Shown here in pieces: positions 28,881-38,575 of a stretch of DNA of 64,000 nucleotides. A model generated the notes under the pieces. The model saw only the letters and a program-made list of their open reading frames with translations. It ran no database searches and had not been told where the DNA came from. Made by a program: the position numbers and the translations under genes. Where the stretch lies: assembly GCA_947062475.1 (NCBI GenBank), contig CAMSQA010000008.1:1-64000 (forward strand), read 5' to 3'. The DNA comes from an uncultured Clostridia bacterium. Lineage in GTDB: Bacteria; Bacillota; Clostridia; Christensenellales; UBA1242. Position 1 is the first letter of the stretch; each line of letters opens with the position of its first letter.

Positions 28881-29612
28881 ATGGAAATGTCTAAAAAGAA
28901 AAAGATACTAAGAATTAGTTTGGTTGTCATATTACTTGCATTAGGACTTGGTCTTATGTATTTTATCTTAAATATCACTGGTCTATGGGAAAAACTTAAC
29001 TCGGTTGAAAAATTGCAGGCTATTATTCTAGAACTTGGATTTTGGGGGAGATTTGCTTTTGTTTTTTTGCAATTTTTGCAGGTGACTTTCATTCCAATTC
29101 CATCACCGATATTGATTATTGCAGGCAGTTTGATTTATGGACCATTTGAAGCGGGATTACTTTCAATTGCAGGAATACTACTTGGCAGTGCTTTGGCATT
29201 TTTCTTGGGAAGGGTATTTGGAAAAAAACTTGTGATTTTTATGGTTGGAAAGGAGGCAGAAAAGAAGTGGAGAAGTTTTCTATCAAGCTGTAAATATACT
29301 TTTGTCCTTATGATGATTTTGCCATTTTTTCCTGATGATGTGCTTTGTATGGTGGCAGGGCTTACAGAGATGAGCTGGACATTTTTTATGGTTACTCAAC
29401 TTGTCACAAGACCAATCAGCATATTTTTAGTAAGTTATCTTTCAAGTGGTCAAGTTATTCCATATCATGGTTGGGGACTGATTGTTTGGGCAATAATAAT
29501 CATATCTTCACTTGTGCTTATATATTTATCAAGCAAATATAACGATAAAATTGAATCATTTATTAAAAATTTATTTAAAAAAGATAAAAAAATAGAGAAA
29601 AATCAAAAATAA
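28881..29612 (+). CDS. TVP38/TMEM64 (VTT domain) family membrane protein
   Basis: PIPSPILIIAGSLIYGPFEAGLLSIAGILLGSALAFFLGRVFGKK. Confidence 0.85.
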   Translation: MEMSKKKKILRISLVVILLALGLGLMYFILNITGLWEKLNSVEKLQAIILELGFWGRFAFVFLQFLQVTFIPIPSPILIIAGSLIYGPFEAGLLSIAGILLGSALAFFLGRVFGKKLVIFMVGKEAEKKWRSFLSSCKYTFVLMMILPFFPDDVLCMVAGLTEMSWTFFMVTQLVTRPISIFLVSYLSSGQVIPYHGWGLIVWAIIIISSLVLIYLSSKYNDKIESFIKNLFKKDKKIEKNQK

Positions 29613-29715
29613 ATAAATAATTAGTTAAAAAATTCATAAAAAAAAGAAAATATATATAATAAATCGATAAAATTAATAAAATAATACAAAAAAATCAATA
29701 AAAAATATCAAAAAA

Positions 29716-29871
29716 TTATTTTATTATTAAAATATATCCTTTTTTTATCATTGTTGGCAATATTGAATTGTTTATTAAAATAGTAATTTCGTTTTTTTTA
29801 TATTTTTTTGCAATGCCTTCAATTGTGTCACCTTCTTCAACAATGTATAATTTATTAAGTTCTTTTTTCAT
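29716..29871 (-). CDS. 51-aa LysM-domain-only protein
   Basis: MKKELNKLYIVEEGDTIEGIAKKYKKNEITILINNSILPTMIKKGYILIIK*, a LysM pattern (Y-V-x-x-GDT-x-x-x-IA-x-K); SD AAAGGAG 7 nt upstream. Below the ORF-track length cutoff. Confidence 0.8.
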   Translation of the reverse strand: MKKELNKLYIVEEGDTIEGIAKKYKKNEITILINNSILPTMIKKGYILIIK

Positions 29872-29931
29872 AATTTGCTCCTTTAGTATTAAATTGTATT
29901 CTTCACTAATATGTTATATGTGGAGAGAAGT

Positions 29932-31479
29932 ATGAAATCTTTATTTAAAACTGTCGTCCTTATCACTATTTTTTCCTTTTTGACTCGCCTTTTAGGTTTT
30001 GTTTTTCACATAATTTTATCGCGTGTTGTGGGTGCAGAAGGGGTAGGACTATATCAAGTAGCTGCTTCTGTTTTTATGGTTCTTATGACAGTCATTGCAA
30101 GTGGACTACCCCTAATTATTTCAAGAATATGTGCAAGCTATCATGCAAACAACCAGAAAAAAAGAGAGGCATCTTTGATAAGCGTTGCACTGATTTATGC
30201 AATCTTTTGTTCGGTGCTTTTGTGCTGTGTAGTGCTTGTATTTAAAAGTGTGTTTCAAAAGTTGCTTACAAATGAAGGGTGCATTTTAATACTTTTAATC
30301 ATGCTTCCAAGTCTTATTTTTTCTGCTGTTTATAGTGTATTTCGAGGTGCACTTTGGGGACGTGGAAATTATTTTGCACTTTGTGTAACAGAGTTTTATG
30401 AACAACTTGTAAGAATAATTTTAGGAGTTCTTGTTATTTCTTCATCATATTCAGCAATGAAAAATGCTTTGAATATTGGCTGGACAATGACACTCGCATG
30501 TTTTCTATCAATGATTTATGTCATCCTTTTGTTTTTCTATTATGGCGGAAAACTTGGAAAACTTAAAAGAGAGGAGTTTAAGCCTTTGATAAAACAGTCC
30601 TCTCCAATTACTCTTATGAGGGTGGTTGGCTCTTTTTCTCAACCTCTTATTGCATTTATTATTCCAGCTAGACTTAGAGCGATTGGATACACAAGTTCGC
30701 AAGCTATGAGTTTATATGGAATTGCAGTTGGAATGACAATGCCTTTGTTATTTATTCCTACAACAATCATTGGCTCTCTTTCCACTGCACTTGTGCCAGA
30801 TATTTCAACGGCGGTTGCACAAAACAATCAAAAGCATGTCCAAGAAAGGGTATCCTCTTCAATATTCTTTGCGCTTTTTATTTCAGCTTTGTTTGTCCCT
30901 CTTTTCATTGGGATGGGTGAGCAGATAGGATTGTTTTTATATAACAATATAATGAGCGGAACACTTTTACAATCGGCAGGTTGGGTGTTGTTGCCACTAG
31001 GGCTGACAAACATAACATCTGCACTTTTAAATTCGCTTGGTCTTGAGAAAAAGTCTTTTATAAATTTTATGTTTGGTGGAATTGCAATGTTTGTTTCAAT
31101 GTGGGTTCTTCCTCCACTTTTAGGAATAAATGCTCTTGTATGGGGACTTGGTTTAAATTATATAGTTGTCTCTTTTTTAAATTTCCTCTTAATAAAAAAA
31201 CATGTGAAAGCCGATTTAAAACTTACAAAAAAAGTTTTAAAAATCATTCTATTGATTATTCCTTGTTCTGCACTCACTTCTTTTGTTGTTAGCCTTGCAG
31301 AATATGTTCTTCCACTTTTCTTTACGTTAGTTTTAGGTGGGATTACTGGGGTGATAAGTTTTGCCTTGCTCTCTTCTGTTTTCAATCTATTTGATTTGCG
31401 TGCTTTTATCATCACCACTAAAAAGAGGATTAATTTCCCAAATTTCAAACTTAGAAAAAATGTAAAGAAGAATGTATAA
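29932..31479 (+). CDS. MATE/flippase-like SpoVB family (polysaccharide biosynthesis / stage V sporulation B)
   Basis: TIFSFLTRLLGFVFHIILSRVVGAEGVGLYQVAASVFMVLM; 14-TM pattern; ATG 29932 after GTGGAGAG. Confidence 0.9.
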   Translation: MKSLFKTVVLITIFSFLTRLLGFVFHIILSRVVGAEGVGLYQVAASVFMVLMTVIASGLPLIISRICASYHANNQKKREASLISVALIYAIFCSVLLCCVVLVFKSVFQKLLTNEGCILILLIMLPSLIFSAVYSVFRGALWGRGNYFALCVTEFYEQLVRIILGVLVISSSYSAMKNALNIGWTMTLACFLSMIYVILLFFYYGGKLGKLKREEFKPLIKQSSPITLMRVVGSFSQPLIAFIIPARLRAIGYTSSQAMSLYGIAVGMTMPLLFIPTTIIGSLSTALVPDISTAVAQNNQKHVQERVSSSIFFALFISALFVPLFIGMGEQIGLFLYNNIMSGTLLQSAGWVLLPLGLTNITSALLNSLGLEKKSFINFMFGGIAMFVSMWVLPPLLGINALVWGLGLNYIVVSFLNFLLIKKHVKADLKLTKKVLKIILLIIPCSALTSFVVSLAEYVLPLFFTLVLGGITGVISFALLSSVFNLFDLRAFIITTKKRINFPNFKLRKNVKKNV

Positions 31480-31505
31480 AATTTCCTTTTTGCACAAAAT
31501 AAAGT

Positions 31506-32222
31506 ATGCTTACAATTATTATTCGTTCTATTTTAATTTATTTTATAGTGCTTTTAGTATACAGATTGATGGGAAAACGCCAATTAGGTCAAATGCAACC
31601 ATTTGAGCTTGTTTTGACATTAATAATTGCAGATCTTGCAACAATTCCTATGGCTGAAGTATCAGTGCCTGTATTACATGGTGTTGTCCCACTTTTGACG
31701 CTTGTTGTCGTGCATTTTGTGTTGACACTTCTTACAAAAAGTAGTCAGATTTTAAGCAAATTTATCAGCGGAAAACCTAGTATAATTATCAACCCAAAAG
31801 GAATTGATTATAATGCAATGAAAAAACTCAATCTTTCAACTGATGATATTTTTGCTGCACTGAGAGAATGTGGCTATTTCAATATTTCACAAGTTCAATA
31901 TGCCATTATGGAAACTAATGGAAAGGTCAGTGTTATGCCAAAAGCGGAAAATGCACCTGTGACTGCCAGCGATCTTAAACTTGAAATTGATGACAGCTTC
32001 ATTCCAATTGTTTTAATTAGTGAAGGTAAATATATGAAGGATAATTTGGCACTTGCTGGTTTAGAGGAAGAAGATGTAAATAATTTGGTAGTAGAAAATG
32101 GATTTAAAGGCAAACTCAAACAGGTACTTATTCTTACTATTGACCAATTAGGCAATGGATATATTCAACTTAAAGAGCAGGAAGGGAAAAGCTTTCAAAC
32201 CCAAAGGTTGGTGAAACAATGA
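31506..32222 (+). CDS. DUF421 (YetF-like) membrane protein
   Basis: RLMGKRQLGQMQPFELVLTLIIADLATIPM. Confidence 0.9.
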   Translation: MLTIIIRSILIYFIVLLVYRLMGKRQLGQMQPFELVLTLIIADLATIPMAEVSVPVLHGVVPLLTLVVVHFVLTLLTKSSQILSKFISGKPSIIINPKGIDYNAMKKLNLSTDDIFAALRECGYFNISQVQYAIMETNGKVSVMPKAENAPVTASDLKLEIDDSFIPIVLISEGKYMKDNLALAGLEEEDVNNLVVENGFKGKLKQVLILTIDQLGNGYIQLKEQEGKSFQTQRLVKQ

Positions 32223-32614
32223 AAGTTTTTCATATCGTAAATTTATTCTTAATAATAGCACTTTTGGTAGGTATTTGTGTTGCTGAAGAACTTGTAGTCT
32301 CAAATTCGCTTAGAGATATTCAAGATAGATGTCTCTATATAGAGCAGATAGTTGAGAAAGATGATACCTTAAAAACGATGAAAATGGTGCTTGCTGTTGA
32401 CAATTTAGAGGACAATTGGAATAAAGACGAATCAAAATTGTGTTTTATGGTTCATCATAAAAACATTCAAGAGATTGGTCAGGAGATTGCAAAGATAAAA
32501 CAATATATTGCAAGTGATGATATTGAGGCTTTTAGAGTTTCAATAGAAAGTATAAAGATGTATTGTCATGGTTATCTTCATTTCATGGGTGCAAATCTCC
32601 ATAATGTGCTTTAA
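32219..32614 (+). CDS. DUF4363-like protein
   Basis: About 130 aa, N-terminal TM, overlaps the DUF421 gene (established neighbour pairing). Confidence 0.7.
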   Translation: MKVFHIVNLFLIIALLVGICVAEELVVSNSLRDIQDRCLYIEQIVEKDDTLKTMKMVLAVDNLEDNWNKDESKLCFMVHHKNIQEIGQEIAKIKQYIASDDIEAFRVSIESIKMYCHGYLHFMGANLHNVL

Positions 32615-32661
32615 TATAATTTTTTATAAAAATTTCAACTTATCGTTAAAATTCAGTAAAT

Positions 32662-32693
32662 AAAAAAGATGCTTTTTAAGGCATCTTTTTTTA
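32662..32693. terminator. Bidirectional terminator
   Basis: AAAAAAGATGC-TTTTTAAG-GCATCTTTTTTT. Confidence 0.85.
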
Positions 32694-33794
32694 ATAAACT
32701 TTTTCTTTCTTTTTGCGATGCAATCCAATTCCAATTGTAGTTCCAATAGCAATTAAGGCAACACCAACACAAATTAATATGATGTAAATATAGTTTATTG
32801 CCATTTTTGTTTCTATTTGAATATGATTGCTTGGCAAAAGAGTTGCATTTTCATCAGCCTGATATTCGCACCAAATGTCCCATTTTCCATACTTGCCATT
32901 ATCATCAAATTTAAAGGTCAGACCTGTTTGTTCTTTATTTCCGCTATAAAGTGGAATACTTCCTTTAAATTCTTCTTTGTTTTCAATATAATTTGAGGTA
33001 TATGAATAAAGCTTTCCATCCTGTGTTTGACCTTTTGCATACCAAATAAGTTTTGATTTGTCAATATAACGATATTCTTCTTCATTTTCTAAGGTAAAAA
33101 GATATGCTGTTCGAAGAGCTGAATCACTTGTGGTGACTTTCATATTTGGTTTAGGAGTGCTGAAACTTATTTTTGTAGGCTCAATGATGATAAAATTTGA
33201 TTCATTCAACGCACCATTGATTGAAAGGGTAAACTTATATATTCCCCATTCTTTTGCCGAGCGAGTTTCTCCACCCACGACTGCTGAAACACCCTTGTCA
33301 ATATTAAACTCAGGTTTGAATTTGCTTGATAATGTCAAATGACTGTCAGTCCCACGAACGGTAGTTGAAAAATCATCAAGAGTTTCAAAATGCACACGAT
33401 ATTCAGCATCCCATATTGCTTTTTCAGCATAACCGTTTACATAGTCTATAATAATTGAAACATCATAATAAGGATTTCTTTCTTCATCATATTTTATAGG
33501 AGGGGTGTAAGATGAAGTGTCAATATTAAAAACAAATTTTTCAGCCTCTTCCCATTTATAAATTTGTGCTTCTTCACCATTAAAACTTCCAGTAGTTGAG
33601 TTGAATAAAAGTTTTCCATTTCGACCAATTACATCAATAGAAAAAATACTATCTGAAAGAGCTAATTCGCTTTGATTATTTTTTTCGTCCGCAGAAGAAT
33701 TTTTAAATAAACTCATAGGAAGAAAAGCGAATAATAGGCATGCGAGCAAAATCATTGAAATTAAATAAATAAAATTTATTTTTTTGACTTTCAT
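32691..33794 (-). CDS. Secreted, C-terminally membrane-anchored hypothetical protein
   Basis: N-terminal signal (INFIYLISMILLACLLFAFLPMS) and C-terminal TM followed by KKKEK. Start at 33794 chosen over 33824. Confidence 0.65.
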   Translation of the reverse strand: MKVKKINFIYLISMILLACLLFAFLPMSLFKNSSADEKNNQSELALSDSIFSIDVIGRNGKLLFNSTTGSFNGEEAQIYKWEEAEKFVFNIDTSSYTPPIKYDEERNPYYDVSIIIDYVNGYAEKAIWDAEYRVHFETLDDFSTTVRGTDSHLTLSSKFKPEFNIDKGVSAVVGGETRSAKEWGIYKFTLSINGALNESNFIIIEPTKISFSTPKPNMKVTTSDSALRTAYLFTLENEEEYRYIDKSKLIWYAKGQTQDGKLYSYTSNYIENKEEFKGSIPLYSGNKEQTGLTFKFDDNGKYGKWDIWCEYQADENATLLPSNHIQIETKMAINYIYIILICVGVALIAIGTTIGIGLHRKKKEKVY

Positions 33795-33890
33795 TTTTAC
33801 CTCACTTTCAATTGATTTTAACATAAAAATATAAAATAAAAAAATGATTTTTAAAAGAAATTTAATTATATTTGAATTTTTATTAAATTG

Positions 33891-33919
33891 TTGACAAAAA
33901 AATGCAAAAATTATATAAT
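33891..33919 (+). promoter_or_regulatory. Consensus promoter TTGACA-N17-TATAAT
   Basis: Hexamers at 33891-33896 and 33914-33919; expected +1 at 33926, the A of an in-frame ATG. Confidence 0.8.
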
Positions 33920-33925
33920 CTTTAT

Positions 33926-34783
33926 ATGGAAAATATTGAAATAGAAAATTTAGTGCTTGAAAATCAAATTGCTTTTGATTTTGGTGATTTGGAGGAAAAG
34001 GAAGAAAGCCTTATATTTACTGATAATCTTATAAAACCGCTTAATCATGACTATGTCAAAGATGAGGTTTTATTTGTTGCTGTCAGAGCTTATAATGATG
34101 AAGTTGCAAAAAATCTTCCTAATTTAAAAATTTGTGGTAAAAAGATGGTGGATTGGGTGCTTCTTGCAGGATCTTGTTGTGAGCAACTTGTCATAGAAGA
34201 TTGTGAGGATATACTTGAGAAGATTAGGGCAATAAAAACTGATAAAAAATATATTGCTGTTTTTTATAGTGATACCCCTCTTTTTGATAAAACTTCTTTC
34301 TTTAAAGTAATGGATTATTTTGCTTCTAAAAGTATGAATTTTCTTCAGTTGTCACGTGGATTTATTGTAAAGAATGAATTTTTGAAAAACAGTCCAAATT
34401 TTATTTCAAGTGCAACTGGAGGCAACGAAGTGCCATCTCTTTTAAGGTGTGATAGCTCTTCAGTTTTATCTTACATTTATCAAGTTTTAAATGAACGTAT
34501 TGTTGACTATCATATCAGAAATGGTGTTTCTATTTTTGGAAAATCAACAGTTTTTATTGATGCAGATGTTGAAATTGATAGTGGAGTAATAATTTATCCA
34601 AACAATGTTTTGCAGGGAGAAAGTGTGATTTCTGCAGGCACAATTTTGGAAAGTGGAAATATCATTGACAATAGTGTTGTTTTAAATGATTGCCAAATAA
34701 AAGGAACAATGATAAAAAATTCAAAGATTTCTGCTGGATCGATTATTGAGTTTGAAGGCAAGATTTTGAGTGAGGCTCGATAA
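33926..34783 (+). CDS. Degenerate GlmU-like protein (NTP-transferase-like fold lacking the GxGTRM loop, plus short left-handed beta-helix)
   Basis: LPNLKICGKKMVDWVL and KYIAVFYSDTPLFD align with GlmU LPKVLHxxxGKPM and GDTPL; RIVDYHIRNGVSIFGKSTVFIDADVEIDSGVIIYPN aligns with the GlmU linker and LbH start; next to pth-mfd. Confidence 0.72.
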   Translation: MENIEIENLVLENQIAFDFGDLEEKEESLIFTDNLIKPLNHDYVKDEVLFVAVRAYNDEVAKNLPNLKICGKKMVDWVLLAGSCCEQLVIEDCEDILEKIRAIKTDKKYIAVFYSDTPLFDKTSFFKVMDYFASKSMNFLQLSRGFIVKNEFLKNSPNFISSATGGNEVPSLLRCDSSSVLSYIYQVLNERIVDYHIRNGVSIFGKSTVFIDADVEIDSGVIIYPNNVLQGESVISAGTILESGNIIDNSVVLNDCQIKGTMIKNSKISAGSIIEFEGKILSEAR

Positions 34784-35295
34784 TGATTATTATTGTAGGT
34801 CTTGGTAATATAGGCAAAGAATATGAAAACACCTTTCATAACATAGGCTTTGAGGTCGCTGACATGTTGGCAGAGAAACTGGGTTTGGTCTTTTCAAAAG
34901 AAAATAATAAATCGTTACTCGCAGAAGGTAGATATGGTGGACAGGCAATTAAAATTTGCAAGCCAACTACTTTTATGAACAACAGTGGTGAAGCAGTAAG
35001 TCTTTTAAAACGTAAGTATAAAGATGCCCGAATTATAGTTGCTGTAGATGATATTGACCTGCCAAAAGGCGTAGTCAGATATAGAGAACATGGCAGTGCT
35101 GGCACTCATAATGGTCTGCGTTCTATCCTTTCATATATTGGCCAGGAGTTTGAGAGAGTGAAGATTGGAATTGGAAGAGATAAATCAGTTGATCTTGCAG
35201 ATTTTGTTTTATCAAAAATCAAGGGTGAGGACAGAATTATTTTAAACAAGTCTGTTGAAGAAGCAGTCAAACTGATACTCGATAAAATACAATAA
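34783..35295 (+). CDS. pth: Peptidyl-tRNA hydrolase
   Basis: IIVGLGNIGKEYENTFHNIGFEVAD, KPTTFMNNSGEAV, DDIDLPKGVVRYREHGSAGTHNGLRSI. Confidence 0.95.
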   Translation: MIIIVGLGNIGKEYENTFHNIGFEVADMLAEKLGLVFSKENNKSLLAEGRYGGQAIKICKPTTFMNNSGEAVSLLKRKYKDARIIVAVDDIDLPKGVVRYREHGSAGTHNGLRSILSYIGQEFERVKIGIGRDKSVDLADFVLSKIKGEDRIILNKSVEEAVKLILDKIQ

Positions 35296-35341
35296 ATTAA
35301 GTTTTAAATTTAAAATTTTGTTATCAAAAATTGGAGTGGAT

Positions 35342-38300
35342 ATGCAAATATCTGATTTAAACCCTATTAAAAATAAAAAAATAATTTCATCTTTAGGCGT
35401 GGGAGAAAAAGTGTTGTTAGCCTCAAATTCATCACGCCTAATTTTTTTGTCTAGCAATTTTGTAGCTGCAGGAAAACTTAAAAGAGGGCTTGAAGCAATA
35501 GGAAAAAGAGTAGAAATAGTCTCAAATGCCCGTGAAAATAATGATGAAAATGATAAAAACTTATTACCTTTTGTGCAAAGTTTAAATCGGTATATGTCAG
35601 GCCAAATAGATGTACTTATCTTTTTGCCATGTTCGGCAATCGTAAAATTTGATAAGAATAAAATACAAGCATTTAGACTTTCAAAAGGTCAAACAATTAG
35701 TCTTGAACAGGTGACAAAAAAGCTTGTTGAGTTTGGGTATGAGAGGACTGGCCTTGTTGAAATGGGTGGTCAATTTGCCCTTCGAGGGGACATTCTTGAT
35801 ATATTTTCAATTACAGATGATAAACCCATTAGAATTGAACTTTTTGATGATTTGATTGAAAATATATCAATTTTTGACCAATTAAGCATGAAAAACCTCG
35901 AAAAAATTGAATTTTGTGATATTTTTGCCTCATTCCTTCCTTTTGGTGAAGATTGTGCGTTTGACTTAATTGGCGATAAAATATTAGACGAACCTAAAAA
36001 AATCAATGATGAAATTGATTTATTAATTCAAAGTTATAAAGTCTCTTCAATTTACAAAAAAGAAAATTATATTTCATTTGATTATCTTTTTAGTAAAGCT
36101 GATTATATATTTGACAATTATCAAATTGTCAAAGCTGATTATATCAATCAGATGCTTCCATCGCGCAGTTATCTGACAGATTATATGGCACTTAAAAATG
36201 ATATAATTGATTTTAAAAACCTTCATCAAGCGGTGGTTCTTTTTGCGGGTGAGGAAAGATATAAAATTAATCTACAAAATTTCATGCATGAGCAAAATTT
36301 AGCGTACAAGGATTTTGATGATGAGGAAGAAGAGGAACTTGAAAGCGGCGGGGTTTATATTTCTTCAAAATCAATGCCTTACTCTTTTTCTTTTTTGAAA
36401 GAAGGAATTGTAGGAATAGGCTCTGATAGTTTATTTAGAAATTCAATTTCCACGTTTTCTAAAAATAAACATGCAACCTTCTATCTTCCAAAAGTTGGCG
36501 AATATGTAGTTCACACCTTTCATGGAGTTGGCAAATGTATAAGAATTGAGCGAATGAAAATTTCTGATATTGAAAAAGATTATTTTGTCATTGAATATAA
36601 AAAAGGTGATATTTTATATCTTCCTAGTGAAGAGGCGAACACAATTTCAGCATATGTTGGAAGTGAGATTACTCCAAAATTATCATCACTTGGTGGTGGT
36701 GAATTTTCTAGGCTTATTGATAGAGTAAAATCAAGCATAAAAGAGATGGCAATTTCTCTTGTTGATCTTTATAATGAGCGGGAAAAACTGAAAGGTTTTA
36801 AATTCAAAAGAGATGAATTTCTTGAAAAGCAATTTGCTGATGCTTTTGTCTATGGAGAGACTCCTGACCAGCTTCGTGCCATTGCAGATATTGATCGAGA
36901 TATGGAAAGTGACAAAGTCATGGATAGATTAATTTGTGGTGACGTTGGCTTTGGCAAAACAGAGGTTGCTCTTCGTGGTGCTTTCAAATGCGTGTATAAT
37001 GGCAGACAGGTTGCTCTTCTTTGCCCAACAACTATCCTCTCAGAACAACATTATCGCTCTGCAAAGGAAAGACTTGAACCTTTTGGTGTGAGAATTGCTG
37101 TGATAAATCGTTTTAGGACACCTCTTCAAGTTAAAGATATTTTAAGACGGGTAAAAGATGGAGAGATTGATATGCTTATTGGCACTCACAGAATTTTAAG
37201 TGATGATGTCATCTATAAGGATTTAGGGCTGTTAATATTTGATGAAGAACAAAGATTTGGTGTTGAACATAAAGAAAAAATTAAGGATAAATATAGAAAT
37301 ATTGATGTCATCACACTTTCAGCAACACCAATTCCAAGAACGTTGAATATGTCGCTTTCAGGCATTCGAGATATTTCAATTATTGAAACTCCGCCTCGAG
37401 ATAGATTACCTATTCAAACCTATCTTGCAGAGGAAAGTGAACAATTATATAAAGATGTCCTTTTACGTGAAATGGCAAGAGGTGGTCAGAGTTTTATTGT
37501 TTATAATAGGGTGGAAAGTATTGAAGAATTTGCAAATTATATTCGCAATCTTATTCCAGAAGCCAAAGTTGGAATAGCACATGGACAAATGCCTGAAAAA
37601 ATGCTTGAAAATATTATTACAAGACTTTTCAACAATGAGTATAACATCTTAATTGCAACAACCTTAATTGAAAATGGCATCAATCTTCCGCTTGCAAATA
37701 CCATGATAATTGTTGATGCTGACAGATTGGGACTAAGTCAACTTTATCAGCTTCGAGGCAGAATTGGAAGAAGTGACAAACTTAGCTATGCATATCTCAC
37801 TTTCACCAAAGATAAAGTGATAAATGAAGAAGCGTCAAAGAGACTTGAGACTATGAAGGAGTTTAGTCAACTTGGCAGTGGTTTTAAAATTGCTATGCGT
37901 GACCTTGAAATAAGAGGTGCTGGAAATATTTTTGGAAAAGAACAGCATGGTCATATTGAAAAGGTTGGATATGATATGTATGTCAAACTTTTAAATGAAC
38001 AGGTCAAAGAAATTAAAGGTGAGACAATCAAGAAAAAAAGTGATGTAAAACTTGAAATTTCTCTTTCTGCTTTCATCAGTGAAGATTATATTGAAGATGG
38101 AGAACAAAGAGTTGTTTATTATACAAGAATAGGCGATGTTCAATCAAGAGAGGAATTGGAAGAACTGATTACAAGCTTAAATGATGGATTTGGTATTATT
38201 CCGCAGGAAGTGAAAAATCTAGTTATGCTTGCTTATTTAAGAAATATCGCAGGACAATTTAATGTCAATAAAATTGTTTTAAATAAATTTGAAAATACAA

Positions 38301-38476
38301 TCTATCTTGAAAAAGAAGAAAAGCTTATTGATGAAAACTTGGCAAGAAATTTAGACAAATTTAAAGGCAGACTTTCTTTTGATAGTAAGATTAAAATAAA
38401 GTTTGATATTGTTGGAAGCGTTCAAGAAAGGTTGGAAAAAATCGTTGAATTTTTTGAACTTGCTCTCTTAAAATGA
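35342..38476 (+). CDS. mfd: Transcription-repair coupling factor
   Basis: CICGDVGFGKTEVALRGAFK-type Walker A, DEEQRFGVEHKEKIK, TRG motif; ATG 35342 after GGAGTGG. Confidence 0.96.
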   Translation: MQISDLNPIKNKKIISSLGVGEKVLLASNSSRLIFLSSNFVAAGKLKRGLEAIGKRVEIVSNARENNDENDKNLLPFVQSLNRYMSGQIDVLIFLPCSAIVKFDKNKIQAFRLSKGQTISLEQVTKKLVEFGYERTGLVEMGGQFALRGDILDIFSITDDKPIRIELFDDLIENISIFDQLSMKNLEKIEFCDIFASFLPFGEDCAFDLIGDKILDEPKKINDEIDLLIQSYKVSSIYKKENYISFDYLFSKADYIFDNYQIVKADYINQMLPSRSYLTDYMALKNDIIDFKNLHQAVVLFAGEERYKINLQNFMHEQNLAYKDFDDEEEEELESGGVYISSKSMPYSFSFLKEGIVGIGSDSLFRNSISTFSKNKHATFYLPKVGEYVVHTFHGVGKCIRIERMKISDIEKDYFVIEYKKGDILYLPSEEANTISAYVGSEITPKLSSLGGGEFSRLIDRVKSSIKEMAISLVDLYNEREKLKGFKFKRDEFLEKQFADAFVYGETPDQLRAIADIDRDMESDKVMDRLICGDVGFGKTEVALRGAFKCVYNGRQVALLCPTTILSEQHYRSAKERLEPFGVRIAVINRFRTPLQVKDILRRVKDGEIDMLIGTHRILSDDVIYKDLGLLIFDEEQRFGVEHKEKIKDKYRNIDVITLSATPIPRTLNMSLSGIRDISIIETPPRDRLPIQTYLAEESEQLYKDVLLREMARGGQSFIVYNRVESIEEFANYIRNLIPEAKVGIAHGQMPEKMLENIITRLFNNEYNILIATTLIENGINLPLANTMIIVDADRLGLSQLYQLRGRIGRSDKLSYAYLTFTKDKVINEEASKRLETMKEFSQLGSGFKIAMRDLEIRGAGNIFGKEQHGHIEKVGYDMYVKLLNEQVKEIKGETIKKKSDVKLEISLSAFISEDYIEDGEQRVVYYTRIGDVQSREELEELITSLNDGFGIIPQEVKNLVMLAYLRNIAGQFNVNKIVLNKFENTIYLEKEEKLIDENLARNLDKFKGRLSFDSKIKIKFDIVGSVQERLEKIVEFFELALLK

Positions 38477-38575
38477 AAATATTTTGATTTTAATTTAAAA
38501 ACAACATCATTTTAGTTGAAATTTTATGTTTTAATATGCTAAAATATGTTCATATTCATATTATATGGAGATAAA

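Noticed and set aside
29613-29715. Very AT-rich tract as possible origin or regulatory region
   Set aside because: No DnaA boxes, iterons or other structure; simple low-complexity spacer downstream of the LysM ORF.
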